DNA of 64,000 bases from Aestuariivivens insulae (lineage in GTDB: Bacteria; Bacteroidota; Bacteroidia; Flavobacteriales; Flavobacteriaceae), in contig NZ_JAKMCS010000008.1 of assembly GCF_022662195.1 (NCBI RefSeq), forward strand, positions 124,001-188,000. The letters run 5' to 3'. The notes beneath the pieces were generated by a model, which saw only the letters and a list, made by a program, of their open reading frames with translations, was not told where the DNA came from and ran no database searches. Below, in pieces: positions 1-9,160 of this stretch. Position numbers and translations under genes: made by a program. Each line of letters starts with the position of its first letter. Position 1 is the first letter of the stretch.

Positions 1-2
1 TT

Positions 3-254
3 ATATTGAAAGACCCTGCTGTAAAAGCTATTTTAATTAACATTTTTGGAGGTATTGTACGTTGCGACCGTGTGGCCCAAGGTGTTATTGATGCTTACAA
101 AAATATGGGTAACATCAATGTGCCTATCATTGTTAGGTTACAAGGAACTAATGCCGATATCGCAAAAGAATTAATTGACAATTCTGGATTAGATGTACTA
201 AGTGCAACCGAATTCCAGGAAGCTGCAGATAAAGTACAGCAAGTATTAGCTTAG
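3..254 (+). CDS. sucC: Succinyl-CoA ligase beta subunit, C-terminal end (partial)
   Basis: This is the last 83 codons of a gene whose 5' part lies before the window. The translation contains INIFGGIVRCDRVAQGVIDA and the IIVRLQGTNADIAKELI stretch, which are characteristic of the ADP-forming succinate-CoA ligase beta subunit. That subunit makes succinyl-CoA interconvert with succinate and CoA in the TCA cycle, together with the SucD alpha subunit. What is visible is part of the C-terminal CoA-ligase flavodoxin-like domain. The TAG stop is at 252-254 and is followed by a clear hairpin terminator, so this is the end of its transcription unit. sucD is not downstream, so the alpha-subunit gene must lie elsewhere, as is common in Flavobacteriaceae. 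The reading frame is open to the window edge and there is no sign of damage. Confidence 0.93.
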   Translation: MLKDPAVKAILINIFGGIVRCDRVAQGVIDAYKNMGNINVPIIVRLQGTNADIAKELIDNSGLDVLSATEFQEAADKVQQVLA

Positions 255-301
255 GCTTAATATTAGACTATAGATTCTTAACATATAAGTACAATTTTAT
301 T

Positions 302-330
302 AAGAGTAGTGTAAAGCACTACTCTTTTTT
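302..330 (+). terminator. Intrinsic terminator of sucC
   Basis: A perfect 10-bp stem (AAGAGTAGTG at 302-311, CACTACTCTT at 317-326) with a 5-nt loop runs into a T-tract. It lies 48 bases after the sucC stop and before the next plus-strand gene. Confidence 0.9.
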
Positions 331-378
331 GTTGCATAGTTTTGGAGTGAAAATAATAAGTAATTATTTAAACAAAAA

Positions 379-738
379 ATGAAACGAAAAACTATGAAAA
401 CAATTAAATTATTATCGGTACTGGCAATTCTGGCAAGTGTAAATTTGGGATTAGCATCCACTAATCCAGAACATGAAAATCCTAAAGGGAAAACAATTGC
501 AGTTGAAATTCAACAGCTTTTAAGCAAGTCTAATTTGTTAGTAGAAGAAGACGTGATGGCCAAAGTCTATTTTACTATTAATTCCAAGAACGAGATTGTT
601 GTTTTAACCGTAAACTCTGAATCATTAGTATTGGAAGAATTTATAAAATCCAGATTGAATTATAGTAAAGTAAAAACGAAAAGTGTCCAACAAGGAAAAA
701 GGTATGTTATTCCTGTGAAGTTAGAAGCACAATTATAG
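379..738 (+). CDS. Small secreted protein of unknown function (TonB C-terminal-like fold possible)
   Basis: A 119-residue protein with a signal peptide: a basic start, a hydrophobic core (LLSVLAILASVNLGLA) and likely cleavage after residue 26. Two ATG codons compete, 379 and 394; the second (MKTIKLLSV) is the more usual signal-peptide length, and the sequence alone cannot decide. The mature part has the pattern AKVYFTINSKNEIVVL...FIKSRLNY...GKRYVIPV. This resembles the short periplasmic proteins of flavobacteria that look like a free-standing TonB C-terminal domain (an inference from the motif pattern, not a firm assignment). It is preceded by the sucC terminator and followed by its own, so it is monocistronic. 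No catalytic motif is visible. Confidence 0.75.
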   Translation: MKRKTMKTIKLLSVLAILASVNLGLASTNPEHENPKGKTIAVEIQQLLSKSNLLVEEDVMAKVYFTINSKNEIVVLTVNSESLVLEEFIKSRLNYSKVKTKSVQQGKRYVIPVKLEAQL

Positions 739-760
739 AAGATTTAAAAAAAGTAAAATG

Positions 761-792
761 AAGCTCTTAATTTATTTTAAGGGCTTTTCTTT
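761..792 (+). terminator. Terminator between convergent genes
   Basis: AAGCTCTTAA (761-770) pairs with TTAAGGGCTT (777-786) with one G-U pair and is followed by a T-rich run. It serves the plus-strand secreted protein and overlaps the last codons of the minus-strand DUF1456 gene. Confidence 0.7.
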
Positions 793-1014
793 TTTGGGCA
801 TGGGGCCACGCATATGGATAACCAGGCCATTTAAAAAATTCCTTAAAATTTGATCGCCACATTCTACATATTTAGGATGGTCTTCCTTTCTAAAAAAAGC
901 ACCTAATTCGCTTTTGGAAATCCTAAAGTCAACAAGCTTTAGAATGTCCACAATATCGCTGTCCTTTAATTTGAGCGCTACACGCAATTTTTTTAATATA
1001 TCGTTATTTGTCAT
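772..1014 (-). CDS. DUF1456 (YehS-like) protein, single-repeat form
   Basis: 80 residues beginning MTNNDILKKLRVALKLKDSD and containing FRISKSELGAFFRKEDHPKY and CGDQILRNFLNGL. These are the signature segments of DUF1456, the family of E. coli YehS, whose function is not established. E. coli YehS and the usual flavobacterial homologues have two tandem copies in about 155 residues; this protein has one copy, closest to the second repeat of YehS. The minus-strand DNA upstream of 1014 reads into a stop after a few codons and shows no remnant of a first repeat, so it looks like a genuine one-repeat version or an old truncation. The C-terminus is a basic KKEKPLK tail. It converges with the secreted-protein gene and shares its terminator. 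Confidence 0.85.
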   Translation of the reverse strand: MTNNDILKKLRVALKLKDSDIVDILKLVDFRISKSELGAFFRKEDHPKYVECGDQILRNFLNGLVIHMRGPMPKKEKPLK

Positions 1015-1393
1015 TTTTATGAACCTCTATTAGTTCTATGTCGAGTTTTTATCACTATCTGAATAAAATCGACGCTTTCTAGAATTTTTAGAATTTTTAG
1101 AATTTTTCAAAGATACTTCAATAAAATTATTTAAGAGGTTAAAGTGATTTAAAATTCAATAATATTTATATTGTTGAAAATCAGATAATTAAAACGCTTT
1201 TGGTTTTGATGAAATGGGTGTTAAGTAGCAAAAAGATATCGGTTTTCCTAGCCCTCATTTTTATTTTCTTTGATAAAGTTATAAAAAATGGCGATAAAGT
1301 GCGTCTCTGTTTTCGATGAGATACATTATATCAACGATTATAAATGTAAGGTTTTGAGTATCTTTATAGTATAATTAATTAATCCTCCTCAAA
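1015..1393. other. Intergenic region, 379 bp, no convincing gene
   Basis: AT-rich spacer between the divergent DUF1456 and TerB-like genes. It holds three tandem copies of TAGAATTTT(T) at about 1080-1107 and one short plus-strand reading frame (1209-1319, 36 codons, with a hydrophobic VFLALIFIFF stretch). I cannot support that frame as a gene because it has no recognisable homology or clear ribosome binding site. Promoters for the two flanking genes must lie here. Confidence 0.5.
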
Positions 1394-1795
1394 ATGATTA
1401 ATAGAGTTGAAAAATTGAGCTTACTTTCTGAAATGATAGCATTTGCGAAGTATGACAAAGAGATTAATAATATTGAGTATAACTTTCTTTTGGGTGTAGC
1501 AAAACAGTTGGATATTGCCCGCGAAGATTTTGATTATTTAATAGAACACCCTGTAACTTATACTCATTTAAAATCTCATAGCGAACGTATTGTACAGTTC
1601 CATAGACTGGTACTTTTAATGAATATAGATAGTGAGAGCTCAAGATCTGGAGCAATAAAACTATATAATTTTGGTCTACGAATGGGGTTGAGCCATGAGT
1701 CGATTAGTAAAGTACTTTATTTAATGGAAAGTTTTCCGAATAAAATTGTACCACCAGACGTACTTATAGATATTTTTAAAACACAATATAATTAG
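1394..1795 (+). CDS. Conserved flavobacterial protein, TerB-like helical fold
   Basis: 133 residues with no signal peptide and no membrane segment. The N-terminal part (KLSLLSEMIAFAKYDKEIN...EYNFLLGVAKQLDI) has the helical pattern of TerB-like tellurite-resistance domains: a helix, then a short acidic turn, then a helix that monitors growth state. The C-terminal half is also helical. It sits tail to tail with uvrB and shares a bidirectional terminator with it. Homologues next to uvrB are sometimes labelled excinuclease subunits in databases, but nothing in the sequence supports a repair activity. The function is unknown; the TerB-like label is an inference from the pattern. Confidence 0.7.
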   Translation: MINRVEKLSLLSEMIAFAKYDKEINNIEYNFLLGVAKQLDIAREDFDYLIEHPVTYTHLKSHSERIVQFHRLVLLMNIDSESSRSGAIKLYNFGLRMGLSHESISKVLYLMESFPNKIVPPDVLIDIFKTQYN

Positions 1796-1821
1796 TATTT
1801 ATTGGTTTGAATTCTAATTTG

Positions 1822-1856
1822 GAAGCGCTAAAGGGATTTTAAACTTTTAGCGCTTC
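1822..1856. terminator. Bidirectional terminator, TerB-like gene and uvrB
   Basis: A perfect 11-bp stem, GAAGCGCTAAA (1822-1832) and TTTAGCGCTTC (1846-1856), lies between convergent genes. Its right arm overlaps the last uvrB codons. AT-rich flanks on both sides fit bidirectional use. Confidence 0.8.
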
Positions 1857-3842
1857 TATTTTATTTTGGTATAGCTTAATGTCGTCCCGTAGTTTTGCTG
1901 CGGTGATAAAATCTAAAGCTTTAGCGGCTTCCTCCATTAATTTTCGTTTGTCCCTAATTTTCTTTTCCAATTCTGGTTTGGTAAGGTACTCACTCTCTGG
2001 TTCAGCTGCTTTTGCTGCTACTAATTCATAACTATAAGTACTTACCGAGTTTTTTGACAGGGCATTATCCAAGCTTTTGTTAAGCGCCCTAGGGGTAATG
2101 TTATTGGCCGTATTATAAGCGATTTGCTTTTCACGTCTATAATTGGTTTCGTCAATTGTTCTTTGCATGCTTTTGGTAATGGTATCGGCATACATAATAG
2201 CCTTACCATTAAGGTTTCTGGCCGCCCTTCCCACAGTTTGGGTCAGTGAGCGTGCCGATCGTAAGAAACCTTCTTTATCGGCATCTAAAATGGCCACAAG
2301 GGACACTTCAGGTAAATCCAATCCTTCACGAAGTAAATTAACACCCACCAACACATCAAACAGCCCTTTGCGTAAATCCTGCATGATTTCGACACGCTCT
2401 AATGTGTCTACATCACTATGGATATAGCGACAGCGCACCTGAATCCTTTCAAGATATTTGGTTAACTCCTCGGCCATACGCTTGGTTAGGGTGGTTACTA
2501 ATGTGCGTTCGTCTTTTTCAACGCGTAACTGGATTTCTTCTATTAAATCGTCAATTTGGTTTAAACTGGGACGAACTTCGATTTCGGGATCTAAAAGTCC
2601 GGTTGGGCGAATCACTTGTTCAACATAAATACCATCGGTTTTTTGTAGTTCGTAGTCGGCTGGCGTGGCACTCACATAAATAACTTGGTTTTGTAAGGCT
2701 TCAAACTCCTCAAACTTTAAAGGACGGTTATCCATTGCAGCCGGTAATCTAAAACCATATTCCACTAGGTTTTCCTTTCTGCTACGGTCACCTCCATACA
2801 TGGCATGGACTTGGGAGATGGTTACGTGACTTTCATCTATTACCATTAAAAAGTCATCTGGAAAATAATCCAATAAGCAGAACGGTCGTGTACCCGCTGG
2901 TCTTCCATCTAAATACCTTGAGTAATTCTCAATACCCGAGCAGTAGCCCAATTCACGGATCATTTCCAAATCAAATTCGGTGCGTTCCTTTAAGCGTTTT
3001 GCTTCTAAGTGTTTGCCTATCTCTTTAAAATAATCGTGTTGTTTTACTAAATCATCCTGTATGTCTTTTATGGCATTTTGTAAAACTTCAGGAGATGTTA
3101 CAAACATATTGGCAGGATAGATATTCAGTCGGTCGTATTTTTCAACAACTTGATTAGTTTGGATGTTGAAGGATTCAATTTCTTCAATTTCATCACCAAA
3201 AAAATGGATACGAAAAGCATCGTCGGCGTAGCTAGGAAAAATATCTACTGTATCGCCTTTTATTCTGAAATTACCATGTTTAAATTCGGCCTCTGTTCGA
3301 GAATATAAACTTTGCACTAACTGATGCAGTAATTGGGTTCTTGAAATGACCTGATCCCGTTTTAAGGTAATGACGTTTTTTTGAAACTCTATCGGGTTGC
3401 CAATACCATATAGACAGGATACTGAAGCTACCACTAACACATCCCGTCGTCCAGAAAGCAGGGAAGACGTGGTACTTAACCGCATTTTTTCTATTTCCTC
3501 GTTTATAGACAAATCTTTTTCTATATAAACTCCGGTAACCGGGATGTAAGCTTCGGGTTGGTAATAATCGTAATAGGACACAAAGTATTCCACCGCATTG
3601 TTTGGAAAAAACTGCTTGAACTCTGAATATAACTGGGCTGCCAAAGTTTTATTATGGGCCAAAACCAATGTTGGTCGTTGTACTTCTTCAACAACATTGG
3701 CAATGGTAAATGTTTTTCCAGACCCCGTAACTCCCAGCAAGGTCTGATATTTCTCATTAGAAATAATACCTTCAGTGAGTTGCTTTATCGCTTCTGGTTG
3801 ATCGCCAGTTGGACTGAAGTCTGATTCTATTTTAAATCGCAT
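1839..3842 (-). CDS. uvrB: Excinuclease ABC subunit B
   Basis: UvrB is the damage-verifying helicase of nucleotide excision repair: it is loaded by UvrA and recruits UvrC. The protein is about 667 residues with Walker A GVTGSGKTF near the N-terminus, the beta-hairpin region YYDYYQPEAYIP, the DESHVTISQVHAMY helicase motif, the GRAARN motif VI region, and a C-terminal UVR domain (EEAAKALDFITAAKLRDDI) that binds UvrC. The frame is open to 3902, but the conserved N-terminus is MRFKIESDFSPTGDQPEAI, so I place the start at 3842; the 20 upstream codons are not family sequence and contain a hairpin. Length matches the family. It converges with the TerB-like gene. No LexA-like box is apparent. Confidence 0.96.
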   Translation of the reverse strand: MRFKIESDFSPTGDQPEAIKQLTEGIISNEKYQTLLGVTGSGKTFTIANVVEEVQRPTLVLAHNKTLAAQLYSEFKQFFPNNAVEYFVSYYDYYQPEAYIPVTGVYIEKDLSINEEIEKMRLSTTSSLLSGRRDVLVVASVSCLYGIGNPIEFQKNVITLKRDQVISRTQLLHQLVQSLYSRTEAEFKHGNFRIKGDTVDIFPSYADDAFRIHFFGDEIEEIESFNIQTNQVVEKYDRLNIYPANMFVTSPEVLQNAIKDIQDDLVKQHDYFKEIGKHLEAKRLKERTEFDLEMIRELGYCSGIENYSRYLDGRPAGTRPFCLLDYFPDDFLMVIDESHVTISQVHAMYGGDRSRKENLVEYGFRLPAAMDNRPLKFEEFEALQNQVIYVSATPADYELQKTDGIYVEQVIRPTGLLDPEIEVRPSLNQIDDLIEEIQLRVEKDERTLVTTLTKRMAEELTKYLERIQVRCRYIHSDVDTLERVEIMQDLRKGLFDVLVGVNLLREGLDLPEVSLVAILDADKEGFLRSARSLTQTVGRAARNLNGKAIMYADTITKSMQRTIDETNYRREKQIAYNTANNITPRALNKSLDNALSKNSVSTYSYELVAAKAAEPESEYLTKPELEKKIRDKRKLMEEAAKALDFITAAKLRDDIKLYQNKIEALKV

Positions 3843-3855
3843 GCATTTAAGTTTT

Positions 3856-3904
3856 AAGTGTCTAAAGTACTTGGAGTTATAAGTACTTAGAACTTTAGGC
3901 ACTT
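3856..3904 (-). promoter_or_regulatory. Inverted repeat in the uvrB 5' region
   Basis: Arms AAGTGTCTAAAGT (3856-3868) and ACTTTAGGCACTT (3892-3904) pair over 13 bp with one mismatch or G-U. The 23-nt loop has two AAGTACTT palindromes. It begins 14 bases upstream of the chosen uvrB start and could be a leader hairpin or the terminator of an upstream transcript. Its role is unknown. Confidence 0.45.
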
Positions 3905-3991
3905 CAAGTTTTTAGAATTCATTTCACTTTTATAGGACTAAATTACTTAAAGTTGCTGGGATTTGAAATTCTTAGGTTGTTAAATTAGGCC

Positions 3992-6900
3992 TTATCGTTT
4001 CAAAGAGAAATGCCCTATGAAATTTCTACCGTCACTAAGTACAACACTGAACCAGTAATCGTCCGTTGGCATGAGCGTCCCATTAAAGGTGCCATCCCAA
4101 CCCTGTGAAAGTGGTGCCAGTTGTTTGAGCAGTTTTCCAAAGCGGTCATAGATATGGATATTGCTGTTGGCCTGTAGGGCACTCAGTCCCTGGATTTGCC
4201 AGTAATCGTTACTGCCATCTCCATTTGGGGTAAAGAACTTTCTGTAGCCCACCACATAGACGTCAATCTCAGTCGTTCCACAGATGTCGTCCTTGACGAA
4301 TAATGTATAGATGCCCGCCCTTACATTATTGAACACGTTGCTGTCCTGATAAGGGAAGACCACTTCGCCATCCTTGGATTCCAATGCAAACTGATAGGTT
4401 CCAGAGCCCAAGCTAGCTGGGTTGTTAATGGTCACCGAATTGTTCTCTGAAATATCCACAATGGTCAGGTCGTCCTGCGTGATGGTGGCCTTTTCTGAAG
4501 CCTTTACCGAAACGGTCTTGTTGCGTGGGCAAAGCGTTGTTGGGTTGGTAATGGTGATGGTATAATCCCCTGGTTCGGAGACAGGCAAAGCCTTATCGTT
4601 TGAAAGTACCGTGCCATCTTCGAAAACCCATTTATAGGTATAATCCAAAGGGTTTGCTATATCTGGGTCCAGCAGCACCGTAAAGGTTGGATCCGAGGTG
4701 CATACAATTTCTTCTTCAACGATAGAAAAATCCGGTAAGGGGTTGACCTTGAATTCAATGGTTGTAGTGGCTACACAGTTTAGGTTATTTGGGTTTATGA
4801 CCCTTACGGCTATGGTCTGGTCGCCAGAGTTTAATGGATTGGGTAGGGAGGGGCTGTCCGCTACAGGTGTTCCATTTTCATCAATATAATCAAAATAGAT
4901 AGCCATTGTTTGGGAGCCCAGAACGGTACCCTTAAAGTTGGAGGTGTCAAAAGGGTAGATCCCATCGTTGTCGATATCCCCGGCATCGCCATCACATACC
5001 ACTTGTTGTGGGACAGGACTCGCTATAATGGGCTGTTCATCAACTTTGAACTCCAGTGTGGTTTCGTCAGAACAGGGGCCATTGGGGTCTTGGGTGTTGT
5101 TATTGGTGACCAGTATGGTAATGGTCTGTGGTGCCATTGTTAGGTTGTTGGGCAACGGACTTGTGACATCGTTACCATAATAATCTTTAAGAGGCTTACC
5201 GTTTTCATCAAAATAGGTAATATTTACATCTGCAGGGTTTTGGCTTCCCAAAACGGAGGGTTCAACCATAGATGTATCAAAGCTATGAATACCGTCATTG
5301 ATACCTGTAGTTCCATCAGAGCCATCGTCACATTGTCTGTCTATCGTTACTGGGTTTGCAACAGGTAAGGCTTCTACGTGTAATGTAATATACGGACCTA
5401 AGCCCAAACAATCGTTTGCAATGGCACTATCTATACGTACATAGATTTGTTGCGTTCCGGGATATCCTATATTCCTGTAATTGGCAATGTCTGTAATCTC
5501 ATTCTCTTCGGCCAAGGCATCGGCTTCATTTCGATAGTAACGTGGTGGCAAAGGGTTTTGTCCAGGCGGTATTTGTGCTAAAATATCGGCTGTTACACTA
5601 CTAAAATCGAAAAAGGAGATGCCGTCCCTATCATCATTGTTGGCATTATCGTCGCCGTTTGTATCGAGAAAATCGTCACATTCAAAAAACTCACGAATGA
5701 ATGTGTTTGGTATGGCTGTGGTTGAAACTTGTAATTGAATTTCTGCAACTATGGAACAACTATTTATGGTTTCAACACGAGCCCAAACTATGTCATTGCT
5801 AACGGTTTGGTTTTCGTATGCTGTATAGTTTGAAATATACTCAGGGACATTTATATCCCCATTTTCTGCTGCAGGCTGTGTTGTGAAATAGGTAAACGTT
5901 TCATTTGCGGCATTGACAGAAATTTCATCATTCGCCTCGGTAAGGTTAAAAGCACTATAGCCTAACGTGCTTGGATTGTCGTCATCACACTGAACTAATA
6001 AAACGGGTGATGTTATTATAGGTAACGGATTTACGGTTAAGACTATTTCATTGGAATATAACCCACATGAGTTTCCAATTCTGTCCAGTTTCACTCTATA
6101 TAGGTAGTTATTAAAGCTTAGCGGCGTATTTGTAATACTTAAATCGCTAGTTTGAGCTCCACTATAATTGGCACCATCTACAATGGTATTCCAACTAACA
6201 CCATCGGTACTCACTTCCCATTGGTAAGTTTCAGCTTCAGGAGAAACCACATAGATAACATCAGTAGAAGATTCACAAATGGTGGTATCAATGGGCTGTG
6301 TTGTTATGGTAATAGGGGCAATGGTTATATAATCTGCATTGGGGATGGTATAACCGTCCACACGATTGGTGACTAAACCATTAGCGTCTGTAATAACGGG
6401 GTTATCCCCAAGTAAATCATCGGCATTACCATCAGAAAAACCAGCTTCAATCACATCGCTACAACCATCGCCATCACTATCTAAGCTGATGTAGTTAAAA
6501 ATATTTTCTCCGTCTGTATCGGCTAAAGTATAACCTATTTCACCACTGTCCGGACTAGTTTCTACAGCATCTACCCATCCATTTGTACCAACAGAAGAAC
6601 CATCTTCAATACCATCAAGATTTGTATCTGATAAGGTTCCTAATTGTCCCGATTCGATTAAATCGTATATACCGTCATTGTCACTATCCAAGTCATAAAA
6701 ATCTGGAATTCCATCTCCATCGGTATCAATGGGTGTTAGGGGCGGATCAAAGGCATCGTCCAAACCATCTAAATTGATATCGTTATGGGTAATGGGAATG
6801 ATGGTTCCCGTATGTTCTATAAAATCAGGGATGCCATCATTATCACTATCTAAATCCAATTCGTCCTTAATACCATCATTGTCATTATCATTTGTAAAAC

Positions 6901-9160
6901 AGGTTAAGGATATCATCCCCTCAAAGGTCGAACTTGCTAATGGATTTGATAATCTGTGGACAAATGAAAATCCGTCAACCTGATTGGCATAAAAGGCATA
7001 TGGCGTATTTCCGTTAGGGGAAGGATTAACCTTAAAGTGAATCTCAGAGCCCGAAATTTGTGTGATGCCGGTTTCAAACAGACCATCAAAATTAGAATCA
7101 ACCAATAGTCTATCATCTGGATCAACCAAGGTAATGTTCTTGTTTACGGGTAATACTTTCACAACAAAATATTCGCCATCAACGGCGGTGTGTATTATGG
7201 TGGTGTCTTCGGATAGTTTAACATTTACTGATTCTGTAAATGCCATGGTGTAGTCACCTTCAGCATTAGCAGCAGGGTCTACCGTACTGGTGAAATTACC
7301 TAGAGTATTACCATTTATGGAAACGTTACCGCCAGAACTGCTTGTTGTGGTATAGATTCCTGTTGTTATGGACGCATTGGTAGACGCATCTTGAAACTCC
7401 AGTATGGGGTTGTTTAAATTGGTGAGGTTGATGGTTACGTCCCCTCTGGATTCGGTACAGTTTAAAATCCCATCATTATCGTTGTCGATGTCAAGGTTAT
7501 CAATAATCCCATCATTATCTACATCATCAGGACAAATGCTTACAGGAACTTCAACCGATTCGAGTACTTCGCCAGTGCAGTTTATAGTGCCAATTAATTT
7601 ATATTTTCCAGGTTGGTTTGGTGTGATTGAAGGGACGTTTGAAGATATTACCTTAAAACCAGAGCCATCGTCAAAGAACCATTCATAGGAATCAAAATTT
7701 TGGGTGTTGGCCGCTTCAAGCGTTATGTTTGGAATACAATTGCCCAAGGCTGCAAACTGGGCATCAAAATTAATTTCTGGGGCTGTTGGGAAACCAGAAT
7801 AAAAGCTTCCTGATGTCGCCGCACCATTCACATTAAAGTAAGCCACATACAATTCATCGTCACCTTGAACAGACACATTCCCTGTTAACCCGGTAACTTT
7901 ATAAGTAACATAATCTGCATTGCCCGTTACTGTGCTTGGCCCGATAGTTGAAAAATTGGTAATGGGAAGGTTGTTTATTGTAACGGTAGCTCCTGTTTTG
8001 GTGACTATAGAAACCCCGCCTGTATAATTAACATTTCCAATGTTATCAATGTTGGCAATATTATCAATATTTCCTCTAGTTTCACAACTTAGGGGCGGCA
8101 CAAAAAACATGCCTTGGTTAGCTTCTGAAGTAGACCCAACACCCTGATAGGCAAAAACATCTGAAGAGGTTTCCACATACATGTTACCGTTGGTATTATA
8201 GTAGTTTCCTTCAATAACATAGTATTCTCCTTTATTTATGGTTGTAATAGGGCTTCCATTAATTGTTATGGATGTGTTGTCTGTATGGGCCACAATTAAA
8301 ATATTTTCCCAATCATTAGCCCCACTTCCCCTAACAAAAATATATTTATTGCCGATTTTTGAAAGCCCAGCAATTTGGTCTATTCCATAGTCCCTGCCAT
8401 TTCCGTTATGGAAACTTCCATTGGTAGACCCACAATTTACTACAATGGGTTTACTGGATGAAACAAGGGAGCCTATTAAGCCATCCATTAAGTTGTTGAC
8501 CGATGGGCCATTATCTAAAACATTAATGGCCAAAACATAACTTTCTCCTCGGTTTAGGTTAACGGAAACAGGAGTGGAACCCGCATAGTTTTTTATAATT
8601 AACCCCGTTGGAAGGTCACTAAAGGTTACTGCGGTGTCATCTTCTGTAGCCATTACAGCTACAAAACTTAAATAGTTGCTTTGTGGATTTTCACTAGTAT
8701 AAGTCCCCACTCTAAATGTTGTATCAAGAGCCGATAGCCCTTTACTTACTAAGGCTCCAGCTTGTGAACCACTCCCCGCATTCATACGAACTGAAACGTA
8801 GATAGGGGCTTCGGCTTCTATGATGTAGCCTTTATTGTTGGTTATGGTACTTGTCGTGTTGGAAGAAACAAATAATTGGGTGTTACCAGTCCCAATATAT
8901 TCTACTTGGGGGGTAGTGTTTAAAACAATGCCTGTGATATAGTTGGATGTAGGTTGCCCGACAGGTATTATGGTGTAAGGGACTTGGGAAGTATTAGGTG
9001 TAGATATATATAGGTATTGATCTTCGGGGTTAGCGTTACCAAATTCCGAACTTGTTAAGGGAGGGATATAATGCGTTTTACTTAATTGGGCAAATCCAAT
9101 ACTTGTCATGAAAAGGCATATAACAACAGATATATATTTTAATAGTTTGAATGGTTGCAT
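3992..9160 (-). CDS. Giant T9SS type B surface protein A with IgGFc-binding-like head
   Basis: 1722 residues, called adhesin A here. Residues 1-25 are a signal peptide ending GFAQ. Residues about 30-470 resemble the IgGFc-binding-protein N-terminal family found in Bacteroidota surface proteins (for example FVAVMATEDDTAVTFS, YVIEGNYYN, FVPPL). A PKD/Ig-like segment follows, then calcium-type thrombospondin-3 repeats rich in DNDNDGI and DSDNDGIPDF (about 540-570 and 755-900). Next is an Ig-like segment, then four Cys-containing modules starting CDD or CDG, and a PKD-like domain. The C-terminal sorting domain (from about residue 1640: FFTPNGDGSNDYWQI...IYDRFGKLLKQL...GWDGTFNG...GHFSLKR) is the gliding-motility-associated type B signal for secretion by T9SS. 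It is last of the six genes on this strand. A TAnnTTTG match (9171-9178) lies too close to the start to be trusted. Ligand and role (adhesion, gliding or scavenging) are not determinable. Confidence 0.9.
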   Translation of the reverse strand: MQPFKLLKYISVVICLFMTSIGFAQLSKTHYIPPLTSSEFGNANPEDQYLYISTPNTSQVPYTIIPVGQPTSNYITGIVLNTTPQVEYIGTGNTQLFVSSNTTSTITNNKGYIIEAEAPIYVSVRMNAGSGSQAGALVSKGLSALDTTFRVGTYTSENPQSNYLSFVAVMATEDDTAVTFSDLPTGLIIKNYAGSTPVSVNLNRGESYVLAINVLDNGPSVNNLMDGLIGSLVSSSKPIVVNCGSTNGSFHNGNGRDYGIDQIAGLSKIGNKYIFVRGSGANDWENILIVAHTDNTSITINGSPITTINKGEYYVIEGNYYNTNGNMYVETSSDVFAYQGVGSTSEANQGMFFVPPLSCETRGNIDNIANIDNIGNVNYTGGVSIVTKTGATVTINNLPITNFSTIGPSTVTGNADYVTYKVTGLTGNVSVQGDDELYVAYFNVNGAATSGSFYSGFPTAPEINFDAQFAALGNCIPNITLEAANTQNFDSYEWFFDDGSGFKVISSNVPSITPNQPGKYKLIGTINCTGEVLESVEVPVSICPDDVDNDGIIDNLDIDNDNDGILNCTESRGDVTINLTNLNNPILEFQDASTNASITTGIYTTTSSSGGNVSINGNTLGNFTSTVDPAANAEGDYTMAFTESVNVKLSEDTTIIHTAVDGEYFVVKVLPVNKNITLVDPDDRLLVDSNFDGLFETGITQISGSEIHFKVNPSPNGNTPYAFYANQVDGFSFVHRLSNPLASSTFEGMISLTCFTNDNDNDGIKDELDLDSDNDGIPDFIEHTGTIIPITHNDINLDGLDDAFDPPLTPIDTDGDGIPDFYDLDSDNDGIYDLIESGQLGTLSDTNLDGIEDGSSVGTNGWVDAVETSPDSGEIGYTLADTDGENIFNYISLDSDGDGCSDVIEAGFSDGNADDLLGDNPVITDANGLVTNRVDGYTIPNADYITIAPITITTQPIDTTICESSTDVIYVVSPEAETYQWEVSTDGVSWNTIVDGANYSGAQTSDLSITNTPLSFNNYLYRVKLDRIGNSCGLYSNEIVLTVNPLPIITSPVLLVQCDDDNPSTLGYSAFNLTEANDEISVNAANETFTYFTTQPAAENGDINVPEYISNYTAYENQTVSNDIVWARVETINSCSIVAEIQLQVSTTAIPNTFIREFFECDDFLDTNGDDNANNDDRDGISFFDFSSVTADILAQIPPGQNPLPPRYYRNEADALAEENEITDIANYRNIGYPGTQQIYVRIDSAIANDCLGLGPYITLHVEALPVANPVTIDRQCDDGSDGTTGINDGIHSFDTSMVEPSVLGSQNPADVNITYFDENGKPLKDYYGNDVTSPLPNNLTMAPQTITILVTNNNTQDPNGPCSDETTLEFKVDEQPIIASPVPQQVVCDGDAGDIDNDGIYPFDTSNFKGTVLGSQTMAIYFDYIDENGTPVADSPSLPNPLNSGDQTIAVRVINPNNLNCVATTTIEFKVNPLPDFSIVEEEIVCTSDPTFTVLLDPDIANPLDYTYKWVFEDGTVLSNDKALPVSEPGDYTITITNPTTLCPRNKTVSVKASEKATITQDDLTIVDISENNSVTINNPASLGSGTYQFALESKDGEVVFPYQDSNVFNNVRAGIYTLFVKDDICGTTEIDVYVVGYRKFFTPNGDGSNDYWQIQGLSALQANSNIHIYDRFGKLLKQLAPLSQGWDGTFNGTLMPTDDYWFSVVLSDGRNFIGHFSLKR
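4001..5127. repeat. Shared tail DNA, copy in gene A (A/B/C family)
   Basis: The 3' 1.1 kb of gene A is nearly identical and indel-free with respect to 9385-10511 in gene B and 12953-14079 in gene C (constant offsets 5384 and 8952). It encodes the last Cys module, the PKD-like domain and the sorting domain. Similarity falls off further upstream, with small insertions such as the KDYYGND stretch. Confidence 0.88.

Noticed and set aside
1209-1319. 36-codon frame with a hydrophobic stretch in the DUF1456/TerB-like gap
   Set aside because: No homology, no clear ribosome binding site, and the AT-rich spacer makes such frames common; kept only as a note in the intergenic entry.
3843-3902. Upstream 20-codon extension of uvrB
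   Set aside because: Not part of the UvrB family N-terminus, and it coincides with the leader hairpin.
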